In this document: one piece after another, positions 39,457 to 49,046 of the stretch | Position numbering within the stretch: the stretch's first letter is position 1 | How the letters are laid out: the number at the start of each line of letters is the position of its first letter | Notes under the pieces: generated by a model | Told to the model about the DNA's origin: nothing | Databases searched by the model: none | Seen by the model: only the letters and a program-made list of their open reading frames with translations | NCBI GenBank assembly: GCA_963706515.1 | Contig: CAVPMW010000018.1 | Location: forward strand, 62,001-126,000 | Source: CAVPMW01 sp963706515 | Lineage (GTDB): Bacteria; Chloroflexota; Anaerolineae; Anaerolineales; UBA4823 | Reading direction: 5' to 3' | DNA: 64,000 nt | Made by a program: the position numbers and the translations under genes

Positions 39457-40167
39457 TTATTCCCCTGCCTCTGGATAATATTCCCCTTCAACCCATGTCT
39501 CGCCCAATGGGCTCACTTCTTTCTTCCAAATTGGCACGATTTCTTTTAATCGATCTATCCCATAACGAGCAGCTTCGAAGACTCCGGTGTCGCGGTGGGC
39601 TGCAGAGCAGGCAATCAGAACTGTCGGTGTACCCGGGAAAAGGCGACCAACCCTTTGAACAATTGCGATTCCTTCTACTTCCGGCCAACGCTCGCGAATT
39701 TCCAAGGCAACCTGGTGCATTTTAGCTTCAGCCATTGAGAGATAAGCTTCATACTCCAGATAAATTGTCTCGTGCGGGTTTACTCGCGTGGTTACACCAC
39801 GTACCATACCTGAAAAGATACATGCCGCTCCCGTTGTAGGTAAGGTAATTTTAGAAACCAGATCATCCAGGTCGAGGGGTTCCTCGGTAAGTGCAAAAAA
39901 GGTAGGGTAGTTATTATTCGCGCCTCCGCTCACCGGAGGAAATAGGGCTACCTCTGCTCCGGCTGGGATCACTTCCTCCCCAGCCGCATACTCATGATTG
40001 ACAGCAACCAGCGCGGTCGGTAGCAGTGGAGATAACCCGGGAATTGATTCGGCAAGCACCTGCTTTAATTCCGCTACACGACTTCCTTCTGGAAGTTCAA
40101 GGTTGATCTCGCGCTGACCAGCGCGATCCTTGAGCGTGGCAAAAAATAAGACCCGGATGGCGCTCAT
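39457..40167 (-). CDS. MoaD-MoaE fusion, molybdopterin synthase
   Basis: A single polypeptide with MoaD first (~residues 1-82, ubiquitin-like, ending FPPVSGG) and MoaE second (~90-236). MoaE features include GAACIFSGMVRG, LEYEAYLSMAEAKM, RVGRLFPGTP and the lysines in WKKEVSPLG. MoaD normally needs a free GlyGly carboxyl end for thiocarboxylation, and here GG is internal, so cleavage or an alternative is required. The ATG at 40167 follows AGGATGG; the frame opens at 40191, overlapping moaC. Confidence 0.9.
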   Translation of the reverse strand: MSAIRVLFFATLKDRAGQREINLELPEGSRVAELKQVLAESIPGLSPLLPTALVAVNHEYAAGEEVIPAGAEVALFPPVSGGANNNYPTFFALTEEPLDLDDLVSKITLPTTGAACIFSGMVRGVTTRVNPHETIYLEYEAYLSMAEAKMHQVALEIRERWPEVEGIAIVQRVGRLFPGTPTVLIACSAAHRDTGVFEAARYGIDRLKEIVPIWKKEVSPLGETWVEGEYYPEAGE

Positions 40168-40174
40168 GTCCATC

Positions 40175-40654
40175 CTATTCGTTGAGCACATCTCCAGATA
40201 AACCGCCGTGTTTTTCTACCAAATGGAGGTTCTGGATGCGCATCGTTTTCTCTACTGATTTGGACATATCATAAATAGTCAATGCCGCCACCGCTGCGGC
40301 GGTTAATGCTTCCATTTCGACGCCTGTTTTAGCGACTGTCTTTGCGGTGGCAGTGATGTGCACTCCGGGTAAAGCTGGATCCAGCTCCAGCTCAACTGTA
40401 ATGTGGTTCAAGGGTAAAGGGTGGCAAAGTGGGATGAGCTCCGAGGTTTTTTTAGCTGCCATGATTCCTGCGAGCTGAGCAACAGTCAGTACGTCGCCTT
40501 TTTTGATTGCTCCCGCCTGGATCAATGCAAGCGTGTCTGCCTTCATGACAACATCTGCGGCAGCGACAGCTGTCCGTTCGGTGTCAGGTTTATATCCGAC
40601 ATCGACCATGCGCGCTTTTCCCTGCTCGTCCAGATGGGTTAATCCCGCGGGCAT
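40175..40654 (-). CDS. moaC: Cyclic pyranopterin monophosphate synthase accessory protein MoaC
   Basis: 159 residues, usual length. Family blocks are HLDEQGKARMVDVGYKPDT, KKTSELIPLCHPLPL and TGVEMEALTAAAVAALTIYDM (split here), ending KSVEKTMRIQNLHLVEKHGG. It acts with MoaA in the first step of molybdopterin synthesis. It is followed, with overlap, by the MoaD-MoaE fusion. Confidence 0.97.
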   Translation of the reverse strand: MPAGLTHLDEQGKARMVDVGYKPDTERTAVAAADVVMKADTLALIQAGAIKKGDVLTVAQLAGIMAAKKTSELIPLCHPLPLNHITVELELDPALPGVHITATAKTVAKTGVEMEALTAAAVAALTIYDMSKSVEKTMRIQNLHLVEKHGGLSGDVLNE

Positions 40655-40684
40655 GGGGGAAATTATAGCATTATTGTTTCGTTA

Positions 40685-41650
40685 TCAGGGGAGCAGAGCC
40701 TGATTATCCAATACCTCTACCGCCCGGGAAAGGCGGTATAACCGGTCAGCGAACTGCAGGATTGTATTGCGCAGAGCAATGCGCTCTCGCCAGTCTTCCG
40801 GAATCCCTTGCAATCCATAATAAGCGCCAGCCAGCTGTCCAAAGATCGCGGAAGTTGTATCAGCATCATCGCCAAGGTTAGCCACCATCAAACAACCCTG
40901 GCGGAAGGAGTCACTCTTATAAAAGGCCCACAAAGCTGCTTCAAGGGTATGCACTACATATCCATCCCCTGAGATATCTGGCGGCTGCTTGAACTTAAAA
41001 GAGCCTGAGGATATCTCTGCAATTTGTTCTGTGAGCGGCATCCCATTCCAACCGCCAGGCGCCGGGCAGAAACCTGCGGCAAGCAGCTCCCCTTTTTTTA
41101 AACCCGCCAGGGCGCCAACGATCAATCCGGCAAAATAACGGCAGGCGTCGATAGCGACCCTGGTTGCATGTGTCGTTTGCGAAGACAATGCAGCTTTCTC
41201 AATCGCAATTGCTGGCCGCAAAGCATAAGCCATGGGAACCGGAGCCAGGCGCATCAGTGAGCCATTCCCGGCACTGAAGGGATGATCCAATCCGCTCAGC
41301 GGGTTGCCGGTAGCCTCGAATCGATGTAATGCTTCTAGGATCGTATTTCCAATGTCAAAACATCTGCCCGTACAGCTCAAATGACCATAGCGGTACCAGC
41401 GCACGTAGCGAGCCATCTGGTCTAAGGGATTGAATCCTCGCGTTACAGTGAGCGATTTGGCGAGACACAGCGCCATGGAGGTATCATCGGTCCATTGACC
41501 GGGCGCCAGATCAAATGGACCGCCACCAACCATGTCCCTGATAGGTTTGAAGCTACCCGGTGGCTTGAACTCAAGGGTCGTACCGACAGCATCACCCGCC
41601 GCCAACCCTAACAAGCAGCCGCGATAACGATCTTTTGTATCTATATCCAA
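40685..41650 (-). CDS. ADP-ribosylglycohydrolase family protein
   Basis: 321 residues. The DraG-type magnesium-binding motifs are GDAVGTTLEF near 20, QWTDDTSMALCLA near 52 and GDDADTTSAIFGQLAGAYYG near 255. It likely removes ADP-ribose from a protein or small molecule in the cytoplasm. The start is TTG, preceded by GGGAG at about 9 bases, 4 bases after the GNAT stop, so the two are coupled. No ADP-ribosyltransferase is nearby. Confidence 0.92.
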   Translation of the reverse strand: MDIDTKDRYRGCLLGLAAGDAVGTTLEFKPPGSFKPIRDMVGGGPFDLAPGQWTDDTSMALCLAKSLTVTRGFNPLDQMARYVRWYRYGHLSCTGRCFDIGNTILEALHRFEATGNPLSGLDHPFSAGNGSLMRLAPVPMAYALRPAIAIEKAALSSQTTHATRVAIDACRYFAGLIVGALAGLKKGELLAAGFCPAPGGWNGMPLTEQIAEISSGSFKFKQPPDISGDGYVVHTLEAALWAFYKSDSFRQGCLMVANLGDDADTTSAIFGQLAGAYYGLQGIPEDWRERIALRNTILQFADRLYRLSRAVEVLDNQALLP

Positions 41651-41654
41651 CGAA

Positions 41655-42242
41655 TTACTCTCCCGCTGGATTTAGCGTGATGCGAATCTCCAAAATCCCT
41701 GGCTCTATCACACGTTTCGCATATGGCAATCCAGTTTGATTGATGAAATTCATGATGCGGGTGTTGCTGGAGTGTACCGTTGCCAGGAAAAAACGTACGT
41801 GATGCTGGCGGGCGTAATCCGTCAAACGGTTCATCAAAAGCATCCCCAGGTTTCGGGATTGGTAATCGTCTGCAACGATGATGCCGCATTCCGCGATACC
41901 AGGCTCCTGGCTATCGACCCAGGCGTACCTTCCTACCCCGATCAGGCGCGGCTGTCCTTCTTCAACTATCTCTGCAACCAGCGCCATCTGGCGTAAATAG
42001 TCAACGTTCGCAAGACGATTGGCAAGATCAAAGGGAAGCTCTTTGTAGGGCTCAAAAAATCGAAGATAAATGCTTTCATCGGACAGGTGCATAAACCCGG
42101 ATTGCAACAAGGGAGCGTCGTCCGGGCGGATGGGTCGCAAGGTTACGCGTTGACCGTCAGCCAGGGTAACGACCTCCACCAGCTCTACCGGGTAAGCACC
42201 AGGGATTGAACCATTGCGAGATTGGTTTGAATGATTATTCAT
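41655..42242 (-). CDS. GNAT acetyltransferase
   Basis: About 195 residues. RVTLRPIRPDDAPLLQSGFMHLSDESIYLRFF at the start (split here) resembles GNAT domains of the protein acetyltransferase (Pat/AcuA-like) type. The acetyl-CoA site is ECGIIVADDYQSRNLGMLLMNRL near 125-147. The end includes NTRIMNFINQTGLPYAKR. The ATG is at 42242, with an alternative TTG at 42245. It is the first gene of the long minus-strand run towards smc. The substrate is unknown. Confidence 0.87.
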   Translation of the reverse strand: MNNHSNQSRNGSIPGAYPVELVEVVTLADGQRVTLRPIRPDDAPLLQSGFMHLSDESIYLRFFEPYKELPFDLANRLANVDYLRQMALVAEIVEEGQPRLIGVGRYAWVDSQEPGIAECGIIVADDYQSRNLGMLLMNRLTDYARQHHVRFFLATVHSSNTRIMNFINQTGLPYAKRVIEPGILEIRITLNPAGE

Positions 42243-42340
42243 CAATTGCCTTGCCGTGGATTCCGTCTTCCAGAATCATGGGCATGATACATCAAGCGCA
42301 ATTAAAATGTCATCATTACTTACAATTTTGTCTTGGTTCT

Positions 42341-42380
42341 CCAAGAAAAATGCAAGGGTTGGCTTTGAAAGCCAACCCTT
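42341..42380 (-). terminator. Terminator of the acyl-CoA degradation operon
   Basis: Reading the minus strand after the SCP2 stop, AAGGGTTGGCTTT (42380-42368) pairs with AAAGCCAACCCTT (42366-42354), and GCATTTTTCTT follows. At least 11 bp are perfect. Confidence 0.85.
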
Positions 42381-42396
42381 TGGACCTCAAAAGTAG

Positions 42397-42735
42397 TTAT
42401 TCGTCTTTCGACATTTTAAACATATTGGGCAGCTTCATCGCCATATTCAGATCGCCCGAGAGCTTCAGCTTCCCCTCCATAAACGCTTTCATAGCATTAC
42501 TCTGACCGGTAAATATGGCTATATAATCATCCGAATCGGCTGAGAGGGTCATCCGTGGATTTTGTGCAACGCCGGGAAATACCTCACATTGTCCATCTTT
42601 AATGACTACATACCAGTCACCAGCTTCTTTTCCGGTCAGGTGATATTGCAATACCGTATTCACACCTACCGCACTCTCGGGCTTGAACGCTTTAGGCATT
42701 CTTGTCATCAATATCTCAACAGTTAGATCAGACAT
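42397..42735 (-). CDS. SCP2 sterol-binding domain protein
   Basis: 112 residues forming one SCP2 domain: VNTVLQYHLTGKEAGDWYVVI, GVAQNPRMTLSADSDDYIAIF (split here), and MKAFMEGKLKLSGDLNMAMKL. Such proteins bind fatty acyl-CoA or other lipids. As the last gene of the beta-oxidation operon it may act as an acyl carrier or shuttle. The stop is followed by a clear terminator. Confidence 0.92.
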   Translation of the reverse strand: MSDLTVEILMTRMPKAFKPESAVGVNTVLQYHLTGKEAGDWYVVIKDGQCEVFPGVAQNPRMTLSADSDDYIAIFTGQSNAMKAFMEGKLKLSGDLNMAMKLPNMFKMSKDE

Positions 42736-42772
42736 TCGCTTTCACTCCTCCTAAAGAATTTAGTCAAAATAT

Positions 42773-43969
42773 TCATTGGAAGTTCTCGAAGATCCCCGCC
42801 GCGCCCATGCCGCCACCGACACACATGGTAACCAATCCGTATCGAGCATGGCGGCGGGACATCTCATGCAATAATTGGACGGTAAGTTTAGCTCCCGTGC
42901 AGCCGAGGGGATGTCCTAAGGCAATCGCCCCCCCATTCACATTGGTCAAATCAGGGTCCAAGCCAAGCTGGCGGATCACTGCAAGGCTCTGCGCAGCGAA
43001 AGCTTCGTTGAGTTCAATTACACCAATATCCTTCAGCTTTATGCCGGCGGTCCGGAGCGCCTTGGGAACTGCTACGACAGGTCCAATCCCCATGATCTCA
43101 GGCGGGACTCCGCCCACGGCAAAGGAAACAAAACGAGCTAAAGGTTTGAGCCCCAATTCTACAGCCTTCTCCAGGGATGTAATGATAACACCTGCGGCGC
43201 CATCCGACATTTGCGAAGAATTACCTGCAGTAACACTTCCCCCGACTTTAAACACGGGTATCAGTTTGGCTAACGCCTCGAGACTCGTATCCGAGCGGGG
43301 TCCTTCGTCCTTGGCAACTACAAATGACCTCACTGCCGGCTTTCCGTCACGCGCTTCAACCAGGTCCACTGGGACCGGTACCAGCTCGGGTGCAAACAAG
43401 CCTGAGGCAACTGCCGCCGAGGCGCGCTGGTGAGAGTGTAGTGCGAATTCATCCTGGTCCTCCCGAGAAATATTAAATTTGGCGGCTACATTCTCAGCTG
43501 TCAATCCCATATTCGTGAAATCGAAGGGTGCTTCGGCTGCCAAAAATGGATTTGGAGCAAATTTATTCCCGGTCATTGGGACCATGCTCATTGACTCGGT
43601 TCCTCCAGCGATGATCACTTCGGCTTGCCCGGTCATGATCATATAGGCAGCATGGGCAATAGCCTGCAAGCCAGACGAACAGAATCGGTTAACCGTTTCG
43701 GCCGCGACAGATGCCGGCAAGCCCGCCCTTAATGCGGCGATACGGGCAACGTTCATGCCTTGTTCCGCTTCGGGGAAAGCGCAGCCGATGATCACATCCT
43801 CGATTTGCACCGGATCTAAACCTTCTGCTCGACTGAGCAGCTCGCTGATGACGCAAGACAGCAGGTCATCCGGTCGAACCGAAGCCAGGCTCCCGCGCCT
43901 GGCTTTTCCCACCGGGGTCCGAGCAACAGCGACGATTACTGCTTCACGTAAATGATTATTTCTATCCAT
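42773..43969 (-). CDS. Acetyl-CoA acyltransferase (thiolase)
   Basis: 398 residues, standard thiolase length. The nucleophilic Cys is in NRFCSSGLQAIAHA near residue 93. The C-terminal His and second Cys are in GGAIALGHPLGCTGAKL and LVTMCVGGGMGAAG. It is a FadA-like degradative enzyme by neighbourhood: adjacent to the FadN-type gene it would cleave 3-ketoacyl-CoA. It could also serve the PaaJ step of phenylacetate degradation, since no other thiolase is visible. Confidence 0.95.
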   Translation of the reverse strand: MDRNNHLREAVIVAVARTPVGKARRGSLASVRPDDLLSCVISELLSRAEGLDPVQIEDVIIGCAFPEAEQGMNVARIAALRAGLPASVAAETVNRFCSSGLQAIAHAAYMIMTGQAEVIIAGGTESMSMVPMTGNKFAPNPFLAAEAPFDFTNMGLTAENVAAKFNISREDQDEFALHSHQRASAAVASGLFAPELVPVPVDLVEARDGKPAVRSFVVAKDEGPRSDTSLEALAKLIPVFKVGGSVTAGNSSQMSDGAAGVIITSLEKAVELGLKPLARFVSFAVGGVPPEIMGIGPVVAVPKALRTAGIKLKDIGVIELNEAFAAQSLAVIRQLGLDPDLTNVNGGAIALGHPLGCTGAKLTVQLLHEMSRRHARYGLVTMCVGGGMGAAGIFENFQ

Positions 43970-43996
43970 ATCCGGTTCTCCCTTTACAGGTACCCT

Positions 43997-46440
43997 CTAA
44001 TTACGCAGCGGTTTCCCGGTCTGGAGCATATGCGCAATTCTCTCCTGCGTCTTTTGTTCGCCGCACAGCGAGAGCAAAGCTTCCCGTTCCAGATCGAGAA
44101 TATACTGTTCACTCACCCAGTCCGGCTGGCTGAGCTCACCACCCGTCAGGACATAGGCTAACTTTTCCCCAATATGGGCATCATACTCGCTGAGGTAATT
44201 CCCTTCTTTCATCATATAAATCATGACCCGTAAAGCTGCCAGAGGGTCCCGCCCGCCTGCATATATTTTTTCGGGTATAGGCGGATGAAAACCGCTTCCC
44301 GCCATGTACAGGACTTCCTTCCGAGCTTCTGTCAAGAGCAGATCGCGGTTCATGACCACTCGGTCTGCTGGACCGAGCATACCCATTTCCCGCGCTTCTT
44401 CCGCGCTGGTAGAAACTTTAGCCGACCCAATCTGCTCGAAGGCGCGCTGCAGAAATGGCAGGAGATCCGCATTTTTAGTGCGCATCACCGGGTTAATCAT
44501 CCGCCGCATGATTTCCTTCGTCCCACCGCCTGCCGGAATGATGCCTACGCCGACCTCTACCAGACCTGCATATAATTCCGCTCCTGCCACGATGCGCGAG
44601 CCATGCATGCTCATTTCACTGCCGCCTCCCAGTGTCAAGCCGGCAGGTGCCAGCACAACTGGCTTTGGAAAATAGCGTATGCGCATGTTCACGTCCTGCA
44701 GGGTGCGCGCCATCAACTCAAGCTGATCCCATAAACCGTTTTTCGCAGCCAACAAGACCATGAATAGATTTGCACCGGCGCTGAAATTTGCAGAATCATT
44801 CCCGATAACCAGACCTTCGAACTCATCCTCGACGCAATCCAGTGATATCTGCAGCATCTCGATGATATCTGCATCAAGTGCGTTCATTTTGGTGTGAAAT
44901 TCGACGCAAGCGACGCCGCCACCCAGATCGATTAGCGATGCGCCGTCATTACGTTGGATGACCTTACCAGAGCTTTCCTCCTCTTTTAGGATAATCAGTC
45001 CATCCGGTCTCTCGATAGGCTCATAGCCTCCCAGCGCAGGGTTGTAAACTCCGATCTTACGGTTTCCTTCATACTCGTAGAAGCTTTTTATGCCCGCACC
45101 GGTCATCTCGATTACCCATGGCGCTGGAGTAAACCCTGCCTCCTTCATCATGGCGCTCAGATCCGCTACACCGAACAGGTCCCAGATTTCGAAGGGTCCG
45201 GCCTCGTGCCCGAAGCCCCAGCGAATGGAATTATCGATCGGTAGAGGGGTATCCGCGATCTCCGGGATGCATTTCGAAGCGTACGCCAGGCTTTGGAAGG
45301 TCAATACCCGCGCCAGCTCGGCTCCACGATCCTGTGCTGACAGCAAATCCTGTGCTGACAGCATCGCCTTTAGTCTGTCCCCTAAATCCTCGATGTTCTT
45401 GGCTCGCCCAACTGAAATCAAAGCGCGGCTTTTTAGGCGGCTCATATTCAAGCGTCTCCAGGTTGAGAAGTCCAAAACTCCTTTTCGCCCTCAGGTCCGC
45501 GTACTTCTTTATAAAACCCTCCCTTGGTTTTGTTGCCCAGCCAGCCTTTTTGCACCAATGTATGGATGAGGGAGTTCGCTTTGTCAGAATTCAAATAGCG
45601 GATTGCATCTTCGTCGTAGGGGATCGCCGGAGCCAGGTTGCGACCCACATTTTCCCAAACATCGATCCCGACCAGGTCAATCAGCCGGAAAGTAGCCGTT
45701 TTTGGTCTGCCGAGGACCGGCCCTGTAACTGCATCTGCTTCTTCAACCGAGTATCCATGTTCCACAATGTAATCCAGCGCAAACGCGCCTGAGCCAAAAC
45801 CCAGCCGGTTGGCAATGAAGTTGGGGGTATCCTTCGCCAGCACTACACCCTTACCCAAACGATATTCACCGAACCAGCAGATGTCGCGGAGCACCTCCAG
45901 GGCTGTCTCCTTAATGGGGATCACTTCGAGCAGCTGCAAATAACGCGGCGGGTTGAAGAAATGTGTGCCAAGAAAATGCTCGCGAAACCCCGGCGAGCGT
46001 CCTGCAGCGATGGATGATACCGGAATACCGGATGTGTTTGTGCTCACAATTGTCTTCGGGGAGCGCACACGATCGATCCGCTCCATAAGCTGCCGCTTGA
46101 TCTCCAGGTTTTCGACGACCGCCTCAATCACCCAATCCGCTTCACTGATTGCTGAAAAATCGTCTTCCAGGTTGCCGAGTCTGAGCAGGTCAGCCGTTGC
46201 AGCAGTGAAGAAATTCGCAGGTTTAGCTTTCAAACTGCGCTCAAAGCCCTGCCTGACAATCCTGTTCTTGACCTTGGGACTATCCAGGGTCAATCCCTCG
46301 TCCGTCTCAGCCGGGGTGAGGCGATCCGGGACGATATCCAGCAGGGTCACGCGGACGCCCGCATTTGCCAGGTGAGCCGCAATCGCAGCCCCCATGGTGC
46401 CCGATCCGACTACGACTGCTCGGTTTATCGTGAATTTCAT
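43997..46440 (-). CDS. Bifunctional 3-hydroxyacyl-CoA dehydrogenase/enoyl-CoA hydratase (FadN-like), two frameshifts
   Basis: The N-terminal part (46440 to ~45470) has the NAD-binding VVGSGTMGAAIAAHLANAG and HFFNPP. The C-terminal part (to 43997) carries a crotonase domain (FSAGANLFMVL; LTLGGGSEMSMHG). Between them the true frame reads LNLETLEYEPPKKPRF in a third frame. So there are two extra bases, near 45468 and near 45416-45422, and correcting both joins the halves. The dehydrogenase-first order and ~810-residue length match FadN. An 18-base tandem duplication (45329-45362) adds a six-residue repeat LLSAQD. It catalyses the middle two steps of beta-oxidation. Confidence 0.88.
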
Positions 46441-46504
46441 CTTGCCTCCTTAAATTAGAATTGCGGATTTAAAAGACAAATTGTTTTGTTTGCTGGTCCC
46501 TGGA

Positions 46505-47597
46505 TTATTTCCCAGCCAAATACTTGTTGTAGAAGGCGATAACATTTTCTGCCAACAATGCACCACCATCGGGGTGGAAGGTGTGCGGCTGACCAGGGTA
46601 ATAATGACATTCCACCGTCTTGTTCAAGCCGCCTAGCCGCTGGCAAAGATCGATCGACCAGGCAATCGGTACCAGCTCGTCGCTTTTTCCGTGATTGATG
46701 CTGACTGCCGCCTGGATGCGATCCAGGTAATGGATCGGCGATATCCGCTCGAGCGCATTTACCGGTACCTGACGCTCTTCCTGACCCCGCCCTCCATTCG
46801 ACCAGTTGCCAATTGCTGTAAAGTTTTGGTATTCATCGCCCGACATCGCCGCGTAAAGGACTGCCGCCTTAATATCTGGGCTGACGGTTAGTACCCGCAA
46901 AGTGATGCCACCTCCCATGCTGTGCCCCCACATACCAATAGCACTCGGGTTTGCTTTCTCTAACGGACCTGCCTGCCCTCCCTCGTCTTTGATGAGCTGG
47001 ATCAGGTTCAAGACATCGATTGCCATGCCCACCCGAAAGAGATTCTCTCCCCAAATCGGATGGAAGATATCCACGCAGGTTTGGATGGATGACCAGGTAA
47101 CCAGCCCTGGCAAGGGTATCAGCATAGGCTGTGGTGTAATCCAGGGTCTGGTAAATCGCGGGATCGATATACCCGTGGAGGGCGACTACTACCGGAAATG
47201 GCCCATCTCCTTTAGGGACGTCCATAAAACCATAGATTGTAAGGCCATCGCTCGGATAAGAGATCAAGTTCCGGGTGAAATACGAATTAACCCCCAGCAC
47301 TCCTTCAACCTTTAGCGCTCCCCCACCATATTTTCTTGCAGACAGGTAGTCGACTGTCCAGGCTTCATACGGATCCGGGGTAGAGCTCGGACCGATTTCT
47401 GGGCTGTTTTGCGTGGCAGAGCTGGCCTCTGGGACCACAGTACTGGAAGGGGCAGGGGTCCTGGTAAATTCCAGGCTGCGCACCACCGGTGTGGGGAAAA
47501 TAGTGCTCCCAGGCTGATTTGGCAGCGGCGTCCCGCCTTGACAGCTCGTAATGAGCAAACCTATGCTTACCCATACGAGAATCACCTGGAATGCCAT
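46505..47597 (-). CDS. Exported alpha/beta hydrolase (dienelactone hydrolase/prolyl oligopeptidase-like lipoprotein), one frameshift
   Basis: ATG 47597 gives a lipoprotein signal (VSIGLLITSCQGG); the frame extends upstream to 47702 without a better site. A Thr/Pro-rich linker precedes the hydrolase: FPVVVALHGYID (oxyanion), LVIHPNLRGY, the nucleophile GHSMGGG, NHGKSDELVP (Asp) and GQPHTFHPDG (His). The break is at the G4 run (plus 47049-47052): one G less gives SDLGENLFRVGMAIDV. An extracytoplasmic esterase or peptidase, perhaps liberating substrates for the surrounding catabolic genes (inference). Confidence 0.82.
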
Positions 47598-47766
47598 GAA
47601 ACGTATACGACCTCTAACAGGTCGATTATTAAGGTCCGGTGCGCATCTCAACTCGATAAAACTCCTTACCAATAAATTCAATTCACCGATGGAGCTTATC
47701 AATCAGAATTACAACCGGTGGGGATCCTGCGAAGGCAGGTAGGTTCCCCACCGGATCGACCAGGAG

Positions 47767-49017
47767 CTAACGCAATTCTCTCCCGCTGTACCCTAAGATA
47801 TTTCGGGCGACGACGAGCCGGTTAATTTGCCCGGTACCCTCGTAAATATCGCTGATCTTGGCATCTCGGAACCACTTCTCCAGGAGCGTCTCGTCGGTGT
47901 AGCCGAGGGGTCCCATGATCTCGACGGCTTTCTGGGTAATCTTGGTAACGATATCGCCGGCGCGGACCTTGCTCATCGAGGCTACCGCTGAGTTTGGGAT
48001 GCGATTATCCGCCATCCAGACCGCCTTAATCACCAACAGCCAGGCGGAACGCAGCATGACCTCCATATCGATTACATCCCGCTCGATGCTGCTGAGCTTG
48101 TTGCGCGGCAGCCCATAGCGAATCTGGATGCCGCGTTCTTCCAGCAGCTTTTTAAGCATTTCGACGGTAGCCCGGGCTACGCCAATCGCCATGGCTGCTA
48201 CCAATGGACGGGTTGCATCGAAGGTCGCCATTGCCCCTTTGAAACCCTCGGTTGTCCGGATCACTTCTGGGCTCCCCAGGATATTTTCGAACGGCAAACG
48301 CGCATCCTGCAAAACGATCGAGGCGGTATCACTCACCCGGATGCCGAGCTTGTCCTCCAATTTGGTGACCTTGACACCCGGGGTCCCTGCTGGAACTACA
48401 AACGAGCGCATCCCCGCTTTGCCAGCAGTGGGATCGATCGTCGCCCAAACGACGACGAAGCCATCGCTCAGTTCGAGCGACTTATGACCGCCGGTAACAA
48501 AGATTTTCTCCCCGTTCAACACCCATTCGTTCGTCGCCGGATCCAAAACTGCGGTCGTATGGATAGCCGAGGTATCTGAGCCCGCCTGAGGTTCGGTCAT
48601 CGCCATAGCGCCAAATGTGGGTTTGTCTCCGGAGAATCGGGCCAGGAATTTCTGTTTCTGCTCTGGCGTCCCTGCAGAATCGACTGCTGCCGCACCCAAT
48701 CCGCCTCCAGGCGTGACTAAATACATCCCGGTATCTCCCCAGGAGAGCATCTCCAGCATATTAGCCAGCCGTTGATATCCGATGCGCGGATGCGGTTTCT
48801 CGCCATTCCCATTTCCATCTTGTTTCTTACTTTCCGGTGTAAGTGATCCAGCCCCCATCGCTGCCATGGCGCTGTGCATAAAAGTGATGTAGTCCCAGGG
48901 CACCTCATGCTCGTGATCATCATAGTAACGCGAGTACGGGCGCATCATATTCTCAGCCACTGTCTGCAAGGCATAATTCAATTGGGCAATTGGTTTCGGA
49001 GTCTCAAACTCTATCAT
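47767..49017 (-). CDS. Acyl-CoA dehydrogenase (first copy)
   Basis: About 416 residues from ATG 49017; the frame opens upstream at 49101 but would overrun the neighbour. FAD/substrate motifs are MAMTEPQAGSDTSAI, GEKIFVTGGHK and RVSDTASIVLQDARLP, and the end is SDIYEGTGQINRLVVARNILG. The Glu in YEGT is at the usual catalytic-base region of short/medium-chain enzymes. It oxidises acyl-CoA to 2-enoyl-CoA and passes electrons to ETF. It lies 29 bases after the second acyl-CoA dehydrogenase. Confidence 0.95.
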   Translation of the reverse strand: MIEFETPKPIAQLNYALQTVAENMMRPYSRYYDDHEHEVPWDYITFMHSAMAAMGAGSLTPESKKQDGNGNGEKPHPRIGYQRLANMLEMLSWGDTGMYLVTPGGGLGAAAVDSAGTPEQKQKFLARFSGDKPTFGAMAMTEPQAGSDTSAIHTTAVLDPATNEWVLNGEKIFVTGGHKSLELSDGFVVVWATIDPTAGKAGMRSFVVPAGTPGVKVTKLEDKLGIRVSDTASIVLQDARLPFENILGSPEVIRTTEGFKGAMATFDATRPLVAAMAIGVARATVEMLKKLLEERGIQIRYGLPRNKLSSIERDVIDMEVMLRSAWLLVIKAVWMADNRIPNSAVASMSKVRAGDIVTKITQKAVEIMGPLGYTDETLLEKWFRDAKISDIYEGTGQINRLVVARNILGYSGRELR

Positions 49018-49046
49018 GGCATTATCCCTCACTGTACCTGAATACT

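Noticed and set aside
42702..43433. 243-residue plus-strand ORF
   Set aside because: Antisense to the thiolase, low-complexity Ser/Pro/Thr composition and no family features: a shadow.
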